A DNA stretch of 64,000 bases from KK5 sp034043675 (GTDB lineage: Bacteria; Pseudomonadota; Gammaproteobacteria; Burkholderiales; Burkholderiaceae_C). Below, one piece after another: positions 8,028 through 16,313 of the stretch. The stretch lies in assembly GCF_034043675.1 (NCBI RefSeq), contig NZ_JAXCLA010000009.1, positions 248,001 to 312,000 of the forward strand, read 5' to 3'. Numbering within the stretch: position 1 is the stretch's first letter; the number at the start of each line of letters is the position of its first letter. The notes beneath the pieces are model-generated. The model was not told where the DNA came from. It made no database searches and saw only the letters and a list, made by a program, of their open reading frames with translations. A program made the translations under genes and the position numbers.

Positions 8028-8267
8028 CTACCCGCCACCAGGGCCAGCTCGGCGAGATGGCCTCCGAGGCCACACTACCTTCACCGCCGCACGCGGATCG
8101 TCTGCGTGCCGATTCAGTGCGATGACCACTTCGGCACCGTCGTCGCGAACCAATTCCCAGCACGCATCGGGGAGTAGTGCGTCTTCAGCGACGAGTTCCG
8201 GATGGACATCGGCATAGCCCGAAGGGCGCCACAGGGCAACAAGCACGCGAGTAAGAGACACGCTCAT
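8028..8267 (-). CDS. Hypothetical protein (weak)
   Basis: A 79-residue frame without a clear ribosome-binding site. The middle part (WELVRDDGAEVVIALNRHADDP) has protein-like alternation, while the C-terminus (RRPSRRAGPGGG) looks like read-through of GC-rich DNA. Listed because nothing else explains this interval; it could equally be non-coding. Confidence 0.25.
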   Translation of the reverse strand: MSVSLTRVLVALWRPSGYADVHPELVAEDALLPDACWELVRDDGAEVVIALNRHADDPRAAVKVVWPRRPSRRAGPGGG

Positions 8268-8346
8268 GGGGACAAATGGCAGCTGGCTCGGTCATTCTGC
8301 CTGAGCATTGCGAAGCTCTCCGCAAGGCACGCGGCGCCGTCGAGCC

Positions 8347-9138
8347 TCACTTGAGGAGAGCGGCCTGGGCCTCGTCGGGCGGCAAATAGCGTTGAACGAT
8401 CCGCAGCAGCGTCCCGTCACGCGCCATGGCTTCAAAGATGCCGCGCCAGAAGTGCGCATCCTGTTCGGTGAAGCTTGCCTTGCTGAGCATTAGGCCGGAG
8501 CGAGGCGGGACATCGCGAGGAGCCCAATCCACGACACGCAGGCCGGGAATCGGCCGACGTTCCAGCTCGTACCGGTAGACCAGGGGCACCGCCAATGCGG
8601 CCTGAACCCGGCCGGCTCGCAGCATGTCGAAGAGGCGAGGGCTGTTGGGGACAAGGTCCAGTCGTCCTTGCTTGGCCAAGTTGGCGATGAGATCGTCGTA
8701 GGGGGCTCCGTGCCTGTAGCCCCGCACGGCGGCGAATCGGAGCGTCGGTGATTGAAGGAACTCCTGCCCATTGCGAATGGTGGTGAGGACGCCCTCCCGC
8801 AGCAGCACATAGTTCTTCTGCTGCAGATACGGCACGTACCAGGCATAGCGTTCCCGCTCCTTCGACTGAATAGCCGTCAAGGCCATGTCGAGGTGCCCCG
8901 ATTCCAGTTCCGACCAAATGCGAGCCCGTGGGTAGACCTCACCGCTGATCGCGCATCCGCTGCGCCTTTTCATTTCCTCGACGAGGTCAACTTCCATGCC
9001 GCTGCCGCCATGGTAGGCGTGGCCAAACTCGAAATGGGCCAGCTTGATCGGCCGAGGCGGACAGGCCGCATGCGCCAGGTTCGCGCAGAGCATGCCGATG
9101 GTGATCAGGCTGGAGCGGCGTGAAATCCGGTGACGCAT
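8347..9138 (-). CDS. Periplasmic solute-binding protein (amino-acid-type, PBP type 2 fold)
   Basis: A 263-residue protein. The start gives a signal peptide (basic start, LITIGMLCANLAHA, cleavage before ACPP). The mature chain has the two-lobe binding-protein pattern of the SBP_bac_3 class: MEVDLVEEMKRRSGC, then ARIWSELESGHLDMALTAI (the GxxDxxL element), and a C-terminal GTLLRIVQRYLP. No ABC permease or ATPase is adjacent, so it could be an orphan binding protein or a sensory partner rather than part of a transporter. The ligand is not deducible. Confidence 0.8.
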   Translation of the reverse strand: MRHRISRRSSLITIGMLCANLAHAACPPRPIKLAHFEFGHAYHGGSGMEVDLVEEMKRRSGCAISGEVYPRARIWSELESGHLDMALTAIQSKERERYAWYVPYLQQKNYVLLREGVLTTIRNGQEFLQSPTLRFAAVRGYRHGAPYDDLIANLAKQGRLDLVPNSPRLFDMLRAGRVQAALAVPLVYRYELERRPIPGLRVVDWAPRDVPPRSGLMLSKASFTEQDAHFWRGIFEAMARDGTLLRIVQRYLPPDEAQAALLK

Positions 9139-9208
9139 CTCGGCGTTCCCTCGTTTATGAGGCGATCGTTCAGCAGATCATAGGGATAGGGGAGGGGAGT
9201 GTCGAAAT

Positions 9209-9526
9209 ATGGGCAGTGTGCTGGGCATCGCGCTTGCCGTGCTCAGCAAGAGTGCAGCCGGAGATGCCATGAAGCCACCTGTCGTTCACCAGCCCGTCAC
9301 CCCGCCCGATCCGAGTTCGACAGCAGACTCACCCAACAGTGCCGCGACAGATGAGCGGCAGCCCGCGATCTCCAACCCGGAGAAGTCCCGCGACAAGCCT
9401 GCATCGGGTGCGTCCGGGCCTGACACAAGTCGGCAAGGACTCGTGGGCGACTTCGGCCCGCTCGTTGACAACCCGAGTTCGTCAGACAAGGACGGAGCCG
9501 GTGCCGACGAGCGGAAGTCGCCATAG
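9209..9526 (+). CDS. Hypothetical low-complexity protein (weak)
   Basis: A 105-residue frame with a purine-rich stretch (GGGGAGGGGAG) about 11 bases before the ATG. It is rich in Pro, Ser, Asp and Ala after a mildly hydrophobic start (VLGIALAVL), which could be a poor signal or anchor. No family is recognised, and compositional bias makes chance openness possible. Confidence 0.3.
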   Translation: MGSVLGIALAVLSKSAAGDAMKPPVVHQPVTPPDPSSTADSPNSAATDERQPAISNPEKSRDKPASGASGPDTSRQGLVGDFGPLVDNPSSSDKDGAGADERKSP

Positions 9527-9586
9527 CAGGTTGCAGGACGAGTTGACATTCATGTGGCCGTCGCAAGCGACCTCAAGAATGGCCGC

Positions 9587-10009
9587 ATGGCGGAACCTGA
9601 TTTATCACACGAGGACCCGTCGGCTCCTCTGGCACGAGCAATTGCCGAGTTGGACGGCTTCGTCCGCAAACTCAGCCTCGATCTGCCTCGCTCCATGCCG
9701 TGGCAGCGGCAATTACACGTGCAACTTGGCCGTGCCGAACATTTGGTGCAGATCTTGCGGATGACAATCTTGTTGAAGCACTCTCGCGAGGAAGCGATCG
9801 AAGCCGGCCGCGAACTAAACGCGGCTTGCCGAGCCGCGCTGGGTGCACTGCGCGCCAGTAGGGCAGACGTGAAGACCAAAGGCTCCGTGGCCTGTATGGT
9901 TGCCGCGAGTGGATTGATTGGCGAGGCGCTGACTAATGAAGATGGCTTGCAAGGATTGCCATCTGACGCAGACTCAAATAGCGAATCTGTGCCTCCTCTG
10001 CGGCGTTGA
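9587..10009 (+). CDS. Hypothetical protein
   Basis: A 140-residue soluble, mostly helical frame from the ATG at 9587; a GTG at 9554 would add 11 residues. Segments such as ARAIAELDGFVRKLSLDL, LGRAEHLVQILRMTILLKH and AIEAGRELNAACRAALGALRAS suggest amphipathic helices. No motif is recognised. Its 3' end abuts a decayed gene on the other strand, so the C-terminus may not be original. Confidence 0.4.
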   Translation: MAEPDLSHEDPSAPLARAIAELDGFVRKLSLDLPRSMPWQRQLHVQLGRAEHLVQILRMTILLKHSREEAIEAGRELNAACRAALGALRASRADVKTKGSVACMVAASGLIGEALTNEDGLQGLPSDADSNSESVPPLRR

Positions 10010-10060
10010 GCTCGCACAGGTGCCATTCGATTGTCGGCAAGGTCGCGGCCTGTCGGCGGG

Positions 10061-10371
10061 GTTGCCGCCGGAGACACCGGAGATGATGTCCACCTCGTCG
10101 AGCATCGTCTTGGTCTGACCTTCCCAGACGATGGGCGTCTCCTGCATGACCTCCATCACGGCGTAGGCAAGGGCTGCAGCGCGATAGCCACCGCCTGACA
10201 GGCTGACGACGATGTTCAGACTGTCGGTGTTGGAGCCGCGTTCGCTGTGCGCAGTGCATATCCGGCCGCCGGAGATGCCATGACCTTCGGTGCGTTGACT
10301 GGACAGTGGGCTGTGGAACAGCCGCCCAATACAACGGCCGCGAGCACTGCACGCGCGATTGCACAGATCAT
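10061..10371 (-). pseudogene. Patatin-like phospholipase lipoprotein, broken
   Basis: Two frames of one gene are visible on the minus strand. From the ATG at 10371, preceded by GGAGACACGCC, a lipoprotein signal peptide reads VLAAVVLGGCS and then runs to a stop. About 40 codons later a different frame carries the patatin oxyanion loop and strand (NIVVSLSGGGYRAAALAYA) and ends at DIISGVSGG, the nucleophile elbow region. The two parts need a one-base shift near 10225-10250 to join, and the catalytic Asp half of the domain is absent after 10061. It is therefore a frameshifted, 3'-truncated relic of a surface patatin lipoprotein. Confidence 0.7.
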
Positions 10372-10653
10372 GGCGTGTCTCCGGCTGGACACTCTGTTTT
10401 TTGTACCTGAATGCCGAGTTCGACGCCAATTACATAATCAACCAAAAGACTATTTCTGCTCTAGTCCAGAAACTCCACACCTGAACGGCGCTGCGGACCT
10501 TATGTTGCGCGCCTTGAGCCAACTTTAGCGCGACCTCGGACGTTTTTGCCCGGCCATATGGACTTCGGCTTCCGACTCAGTGCCGACCCTCGCTCAAGGT
10601 TACTAGACGCCAAAAAGCGGAAACTTGCCACCGATTCCCCATGAGGTGTCGCG

Positions 10654-11652
10654 TCAATGGGTGCGCATTCTGAAAGAACTCGGTGATTCACCCTTCCACG
10701 CCTGGTAGGCGCGGATGAAGGAGTTGGGCTCCTGGAAGCCGAGCAGGAACGAGATCTCGCCGAGCGAAAGTTTGGACTGGTGCAGGTAGTGGTCCGCCAA
10801 CTCCGTGCGGGTCGAGTTCAAGATGTCCTGAAAGTTCTCGGCCTCCGTGGTCAGCTTTCGCTGTAGCGTTCGCTTGCTCATGGCGAGCCGGCCCGCCACC
10901 GCGTCGATGCCCGACTCGCCGCTGGGCAGCGCCTCCAGCAGCACCGCCCGCACGCGCCGCGCAGTGGAAGCATCCGCATTCATGTCGGCCAGCCGCTGGT
11001 TCAGCTTGCTTTCGAAGAACGCCCACATCGCCGCATTCGAGGTCATGAAGGGCCGTGCAGCATCCGTGGCGGAGAAGCGCAGTTCGGTCCGCTCGGCCTT
11101 GCGTAGCGCGCAGCCGAAATACACCTCGTATGGCGTCACGTCCCGCGGCAGATCCGGAAGCGTTACCGCCAACGGCACGATGCGTTCGCGTGTGCCCATC
11201 CGGATCAGCTGGCACAGAAACACCAACTCCATCAGCCCAAGCGAACGGGGCAGCGGCTCGATGGCGCCATAGCAACTCAAGCTCAGCAGCGTGGAATTGC
11301 GGCCCTCGTTGACGTCCAGCAGCATCGGGCCAATCAGCGGCTTGTAGTGGCTCAGCCGTCGGGCCGCGATGTTGAAGTTCGCGCTGCAAAGGCTCGCGAA
11401 GATCGGCGCGTCGAAGGCTTCGGCGTTGAGGTGCCGAGTCAGCAGCAGCGGCACTTCGCGCTCGCCGGCCGCCTGTTCGATGCCGCGCCACAGCCTGAAG
11501 TACTCGGCCGGCGTCAGCGCCGAATCCGGCCGTTGGAACAGATCGGCCGGCAACGCTGCGTGAGCCAGCGCCACGGCGGGGTCGATCTGGAGGTCGAGCA
11601 ACATCAACCTCCAGTTGCTGCCAATCACAAAGCGTTGGGCTCTCGTTGTCAT
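10654..11652 (-). CDS. AraC family transcriptional regulator
   Basis: A 332-residue cytoplasmic regulator. The start at 11652 (MTTRAQRF) lies two bases after the stop of the upstream SDR gene, so the two form an operon; the longer open frame upstream overlaps that gene and is not used. The N-terminal about 200 residues match the arabinose-binding-like domain of the OruR/ArgR-type AraC subgroup. The C-terminal domain has two HTH motifs: AVAGRLAMSKRTLQRKLT at about 250-270 and LGEISFLLGFQEPNSFIRAYQAWKGESPSSFR at the end. It probably controls the adjacent SDR; the inducer is unknown. Confidence 0.88.
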   Translation of the reverse strand: MTTRAQRFVIGSNWRLMLLDLQIDPAVALAHAALPADLFQRPDSALTPAEYFRLWRGIEQAAGEREVPLLLTRHLNAEAFDAPIFASLCSANFNIAARRLSHYKPLIGPMLLDVNEGRNSTLLSLSCYGAIEPLPRSLGLMELVFLCQLIRMGTRERIVPLAVTLPDLPRDVTPYEVYFGCALRKAERTELRFSATDAARPFMTSNAAMWAFFESKLNQRLADMNADASTARRVRAVLLEALPSGESGIDAVAGRLAMSKRTLQRKLTTEAENFQDILNSTRTELADHYLHQSKLSLGEISFLLGFQEPNSFIRAYQAWKGESPSSFRMRTH

Positions 11653-11654
11653 GG

Positions 11655-12446
11655 TCAGGCGGCTGCCTTTTCCATGGCTTGGCGGGACATGCGCAGGGCC
11701 GTCTTGCGAGGCAGCATGGGCACGATCCAGTTCATCATGAACTTCAGCTTTCCCTCGTTGAAGGCGACGAGTTCGCCGCGCTCCATGGCGTCGTAGCCGC
11801 ATTGGGCCACCGACTGCGCGGACTTGGCCTGCTTCCACAAGTCCACGCCTTCAAGGTTCCCCGCTTCCACGAACCCGGTGGCCACCGCTCCAGGGCACAG
11901 CGCCGTCACGGTGACGCCGTAGGGCGCCGCTTCTTCAGCGATCGCCTGGCTGAACGACGTCACGTAAGCCTTGGTCGCGTAGTACACCGCTTGAAGCGGC
12001 CCGGGCATGAACGAGGCCGTCGACGAAACGTTCAGGATGCGCCCCAGCCGGCGTTGCACCATTCCCTTGAGATAGAGACGGGTCAGATCGGTCAGCGTGC
12101 TCATGTTCACCTGCATCATCGCCTGGGCATCGGCCAGGCTTTGATCGTGAAAGAGTCCGTGGCCGCCGAAGCCCGCATTGTTGATCAGCACGTCCACGCG
12201 CAGGCCGCGCGCCTCGGTCTGGTCGAAGATGCGCTGTGCGGCACCCGACTCGGCCAGGTCTTGCACGATCACAGTGGCCTTGATGCGCCACTTGGCTTCT
12301 AACTCGAGCTTCAGCGCGTCGAGCTTCTCTCGCGAGCGCGCCACGGGCACGACGTCGCCACGTTTGCTCGCGTGCACCCGCGCCAGTTCCATGCCGATGC
12401 CGCTGGAGGCTCCGGTGATCAGGGCGGTGTCGAAAGGCTTGTTCAT
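11655..12446 (-). CDS. SDR family NAD(P)-dependent oxidoreductase
   Basis: A 263-residue short-chain dehydrogenase of the DltE/YqjQ-like group. It has the cofactor motif TGASSGIG (12-19), NNAG, the catalytic Ser in NVSSTASF, and YYATK as the Tyr-x3-Lys pair. The C-terminal extension (MMNWIVPMLPRKTALRMSR) is typical of this group and may associate with membranes. The first gene of a two-gene unit with the AraC regulator. The substrate is unknown. Confidence 0.88.
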   Translation of the reverse strand: MNKPFDTALITGASSGIGMELARVHASKRGDVVPVARSREKLDALKLELEAKWRIKATVIVQDLAESGAAQRIFDQTEARGLRVDVLINNAGFGGHGLFHDQSLADAQAMMQVNMSTLTDLTRLYLKGMVQRRLGRILNVSSTASFMPGPLQAVYYATKAYVTSFSQAIAEEAAPYGVTVTALCPGAVATGFVEAGNLEGVDLWKQAKSAQSVAQCGYDAMERGELVAFNEGKLKFMMNWIVPMLPRKTALRMSRQAMEKAAA

Positions 12447-12823
12447 GATGTCCTCGCTCAGTTGGGTTGGAATGGAGTCATCGTAGAAAAGCCGATCGCG
12501 CCGCGCACTGGCGAAGTGCGACAGCTTGCTATCCGATCGCGACAGTGGTTCATTCCCCCTACAGACGGGTCTGCGGCGAGTTCGCTCCAGAGGATCCGGT
12601 TCAATTCGACGAAGCCGGTGCCGTCACCGTCTCGCGGCGCTGGCCAATGCCACCAACAAGCGTTTTCTACCGTTCTCGACCCGTTGCAGACATCAGCATC
12701 GCCAATAAGGCAGTCGACAAGCTGTCAGTCAATCTTGTCCGATTTCACAGCGCCCCTTCGCTGAGCAGAGTGGGGACGAGACTGGGCTGAGAACTCCGCA
12801 AGGCACCTTCAGTCTGGCAGCCA
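12447..12823. other. Intergenic stretch, no gene supported
   Basis: 377 bases between the end of the catabolic operon to the right and the SDR/AraC pair. Several short frames are open but lack ribosome-binding sites and protein-like composition. It should contain the promoter of the leftward SDR gene; no clear boxes were identified. Confidence 0.4.
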
Positions 12824-14296
12824 TCACGTGCTCGGCAGCAGCATTGCCCCTTCGATGTGAACGCGGCGTCCGACCATTTCTTCACTTTCGAGCGCTCTCA
12901 CAAAGGCAGGATCACTGGTCGTGGCCATGGCGCGCCGCCCGTCCGGCGTGTCCGCCAGCACCACGCCCTGGCTTTCCTTGTCGCGCGCGTGCAGAACAGT
13001 GCAGCCAGCTACCACCGCCATGCCGCGGAAATGTTCGACGATCTCGAGTGCAGGCGATTCCTTGGCGACCGTGGCACTGAGATCGAGGCTGGCGAAAGGC
13101 TGCTGGGGCGGGTCCATCGACCACAAGGCAAACGCCTGTTTCGTGACCACACCTGATACGCAGGACAGCAGCGCATTCCGCCCGCGTCCCATTCGCATCA
13201 GTTCAATGGCGCGGCAAGTGGACTGCAGCACGTAGTTGTTGTAAGGGCCGCCCGCGAAGGCCATGCCGCCGGTGAGTGTGAGCGGAGCCTCGATGTTCAA
13301 TCCGACGGCCTTCGCGAAGTGCTGCACAGCTAGCGGGAAACAGCTGTAAAGGTCTACGAGGTCGACGTCCGTGATCTGCAGGCCGGCGTAAGCCAGCGCA
13401 GCCTGGCCGGTTATCCGGGCGCCCGGGCATTCGGCGAGGTGCTTGCGCGCCGACACTGCCACCATGTGGTTGGATTCTGTGCTGACGACGGGATAGACCC
13501 AGCGATCTTCCGGAATGCCGAGCGAACGCGCATGTGCGTTTGAGCACAGCAGCAGCGCGCCCGCTTGGTCCACGTTCCAATCAGAGCAGTGGTGACGGGT
13601 GTACGGAAAGGCCTGCATCGGATTGCGGGCCGAGGCATTGCGGATGTCGATCGCGGACAGAGCTTGTGTCAACGTTGCATGAGGATTGGCGGCGGCAGTG
13701 TCGGTGAACCTGGCATAGAGCGCCGCGATGCGGTCGCGGTGATCCGAGACGCTCAAACCCTCACGCGCCCGCAAGGCGCTCTCAAGAATTGCGTAGAGCC
13801 CCACCGGCATCTGCATGCCACTGCGCAGTTCTACCGTATGCCGCAACTCCTGCGCCGGACGTAGGTGCAGGTCGGGTGCATCGTTCTGCGTGCGCTCGTG
13901 GGGTGCTTCACCAGAGATTCGCGCGCGCAGCAGGCGATACCCGGTGTCCGCACCGACAACCATCGCGCAGCGGACCTCGCCCCGCGCTATGCGCGCGCAG
14001 GCATCGCCGATGAGCGTCTGCTGCAGCACGCCGACGCTGGACAAGACCTGGAATGCCTTCGGAGCGCCCACGGCGCGCGCGATCTCGCCAGCCGGGTTCG
14101 CATATTTCCAACGGCCTGCGGGCACGCTGATGTGCTCGAGGCTACCCAAAATTTCCGCCGAGCCGGAGTCGATGCCGGCGGCATGAGCCACCTGGACCAT
14201 CAGGTCCAGCGGTTCAAGGGCCTGCCGGAAGTCGTCATCGCGGCGCATGGCAGTGGCCATGCCGACGAGAACCGGGGTGAAGTCGGAATCAATCAT
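12824..14296 (-). CDS. Thiolase-like protein with extra C-terminal domain
   Basis: A 490-residue thiolase-superfamily protein of the long type that ends in an added OB-like domain (VAGCTVLHARDKESQGVVLADTPDGRRAMA, about 420-490). The nucleophile loop reads LSSVGVLQQTLIG, with no Cys where biosynthetic and degradative thiolases have one. The later GMAFAGGPYNNYVLQ and LLSCVSGVVTKQA blocks are kept. It may therefore cleave or condense by another mechanism, or have a binding role. It is the last gene of the leftward operon that starts at livK, and its ATG overlaps the stop of the flavoenzyme gene by four bases. Confidence 0.8.
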   Translation of the reverse strand: MIDSDFTPVLVGMATAMRRDDDFRQALEPLDLMVQVAHAAGIDSGSAEILGSLEHISVPAGRWKYANPAGEIARAVGAPKAFQVLSSVGVLQQTLIGDACARIARGEVRCAMVVGADTGYRLLRARISGEAPHERTQNDAPDLHLRPAQELRHTVELRSGMQMPVGLYAILESALRAREGLSVSDHRDRIAALYARFTDTAAANPHATLTQALSAIDIRNASARNPMQAFPYTRHHCSDWNVDQAGALLLCSNAHARSLGIPEDRWVYPVVSTESNHMVAVSARKHLAECPGARITGQAALAYAGLQITDVDLVDLYSCFPLAVQHFAKAVGLNIEAPLTLTGGMAFAGGPYNNYVLQSTCRAIELMRMGRGRNALLSCVSGVVTKQAFALWSMDPPQQPFASLDLSATVAKESPALEIVEHFRGMAVVAGCTVLHARDKESQGVVLADTPDGRRAMATTSDPAFVRALESEEMVGRRVHIEGAMLLPST

Positions 14297-16290
14297 GTTG
14301 AACTGGCCTGTGATGGCGAACCCAGCAGTGCCGAGGCCGCGTCGAATGCTTGACGAACTGCGTCGCCGATTCGCCCGATGCGGACCGCGTCGCCGACAAA
14401 GACATAGGGAATGCCAGCTACCCGCAGCAAAGCCGCCATGTCGTGGAGTGGCTGGCGACCCTGTGCCATGGCGACCAGCCCGGCGGGCATGAAGCGCATC
14501 TCGCCTGCGGCATCGGCAAGCATGACGCCGTCGTCAGCAATTGATGTGAGGTGCGTGTGCTCGAGAATCGTCACATATGGATTTGCCACTAGACGCGCGC
14601 GCAGAGCCCTGCGATACATCAGCTCGGCGCCGCGTGCCAGGTCGGTGGCCGCGGAGCGAGTCACTAAGGTCACCCGGAAGCCTTCGGCGACCAACATTTC
14701 CGCGGTCTCGCACCCGGTTTCACCACCGCCGTACACGATGGCAGTCCGCTGCTTGTCGAACGCCATCGGCACGTCGCCCATCAACAGAGCATGAGCGCTG
14801 CGCACAATGTCCTTGTGGATGCCTTCGACCGGCATGGCGCGATCGCTAGCGCCGGTGGCGACGAGCGCGGCTTGCGGAGTCAGGCGCCGCAACTCGTCCA
14901 CGTCCGGCACAGTCCCGAGCCGAACGTTGATGCCGCTTCGAGCGATCGCGGCAACCAAATAGTCGCGGTACCACAGTAGACGATCTTTCCCGGGCGGTGC
15001 GGCAGAGGCGATCAGCCCGCCGCCCAATGCCTCGCGGCGCTCGTACAAGGTCACTTCGTATCCCGCACGATCCAAGCGCAGTGCGGCCGACATGCCGGCT
15101 GGGCCGCCACCGATCACTAACACGCGGGATGCCTGGGATCCTTTGCGCGGCTTGAACAGTGGCACGGTCTGCAGCTCTCGGCCAGTGCGCGGATTCTCTG
15201 CACAGCCGATCGGCTCGTGTGCCCGCACGCGCTCCATACACCAGTTGCAGTTGGTGCATGGCCGAATTGTGTTGGCGCGACCTTGAGCCGCCTTGCGGGC
15301 CCATTCCGGGTCGGTTAACAGCGGTCGGCCGAGGGCAATCATGTCGACGATGCCTTCGGCGATCGCTTGCTCGGCGACGGCTGGCCATCGTGTGGGGCCA
15401 ATGGCGATCACGGGCACGTTAGCAGCCGCACGCAGGCGTGCTGCATGCGGCAGTCGCCATCCTTCGGGTTCGTCCATCGAGTCGACCATTTTCTCGAAGG
15501 ATCCGTGCATGGTGCCGGAGGTGACATGCAAGGCGTCGGCACCGGCTTGCACGAGTGCCGGCACGATTGACTCGCAATGCTCGATGGTCAAGCCCTGCGG
15601 CACGAACTCACTCGAAGACAAGCGATAGACCAATGCGCGGTCAGCACCGAGTTCTCGCTTGACGGCGCTCAGGATCGCCTTCGGGAATGCCAGGCGGCGC
15701 TCGAAGTCGCCGCCCCATTCGTCGTCGCGCGTATTGCTGCGCGGTGATAGAAACGCCATCGGCAGGTAGCCGTGAGCGCCGTGAATCTCGAGCACCTCGT
15801 ATCCAGCCTTGACGGCCAGCCTGGCCGCCCGTGCATAGTGCGCCACGATGTCGTAGATCTCGCGGGTCGTCAAGGCGCGTGCAACCAGCTTGCCGGTGCG
15901 CGCTTCGCGATGCTCGCTCGGCGCCGCTGGCAGACGTTCGTCGAGCGTCAGGCGTTCGGCGAAGCGACCGGACATGTGCAACTGAAGGCATGGGACGCAG
16001 CCATGAGAACGCAAACGCTCCACCAAGCGACGATGCCCATCGAGGTGGCGCTCACTTTCGAGCGTCAGTTGCCTCACCTCCGCTCGGCCGAAGCGCGAAT
16101 CCACGCAGGTGAACTCGACCGTGATCAGGCCGACACCGCCTGCGGCCCGCGTCTCCAAAAAGGCCGCCAACTCCGGTGTGATCGACCCGTCTTCGCCGCC
16201 CAGTGCGCTGGACATGGCCGCCATCACGACGCGGTTAGGTACGGTAATGCCCGCCAGTTGTATCGGCGAAAAGAGCTTGGGAAATTCCAT
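14293..16290 (-). CDS. 2,4-dienoyl-CoA-reductase-type FMN/FAD/[4Fe-4S] oxidoreductase
   Basis: A 665-residue three-domain flavoenzyme. An N-terminal Old Yellow Enzyme TIM barrel (LFSPIQLAGITVPNRVVMA; HGAHGYLPMAFLSPRSN) is followed by a Cys cluster at about 330-352 (CTNCNWC, then GCAENP). Then come an FAD site (VLVIGGGPAGMSAAL) and an NAD(P)H site (AIVYGGGETGCETAEML). This is the FadH/BaiCD/trimethylamine-dehydrogenase architecture, which transfers NAD(P)H electrons to a conjugated double bond. The Cys spacing (x2, x2) is one residue shorter than in E. coli FadH. The ATG at 16290 was chosen because it starts at the barrel. It lies 23 bases after the acyl-CoA ligase gene and would reduce an unsaturated CoA intermediate. 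Confidence 0.88.
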   Translation of the reverse strand: MEFPKLFSPIQLAGITVPNRVVMAAMSSALGGEDGSITPELAAFLETRAAGGVGLITVEFTCVDSRFGRAEVRQLTLESERHLDGHRRLVERLRSHGCVPCLQLHMSGRFAERLTLDERLPAAPSEHREARTGKLVARALTTREIYDIVAHYARAARLAVKAGYEVLEIHGAHGYLPMAFLSPRSNTRDDEWGGDFERRLAFPKAILSAVKRELGADRALVYRLSSSEFVPQGLTIEHCESIVPALVQAGADALHVTSGTMHGSFEKMVDSMDEPEGWRLPHAARLRAAANVPVIAIGPTRWPAVAEQAIAEGIVDMIALGRPLLTDPEWARKAAQGRANTIRPCTNCNWCMERVRAHEPIGCAENPRTGRELQTVPLFKPRKGSQASRVLVIGGGPAGMSAALRLDRAGYEVTLYERREALGGGLIASAAPPGKDRLLWYRDYLVAAIARSGINVRLGTVPDVDELRRLTPQAALVATGASDRAMPVEGIHKDIVRSAHALLMGDVPMAFDKQRTAIVYGGGETGCETAEMLVAEGFRVTLVTRSAATDLARGAELMYRRALRARLVANPYVTILEHTHLTSIADDGVMLADAAGEMRFMPAGLVAMAQGRQPLHDMAALLRVAGIPYVFVGDAVRIGRIGDAVRQAFDAASALLGSPSQASST

Positions 16291-16313
16291 GCAAACGCTT
16301 CGCCAGGGTGCGG

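Noticed and set aside
12372..12790. Overlapping frames on the + strand in the gap before the SDR gene
   Set aside because: Short, without start signals, and without coherent composition; treated as intergenic.
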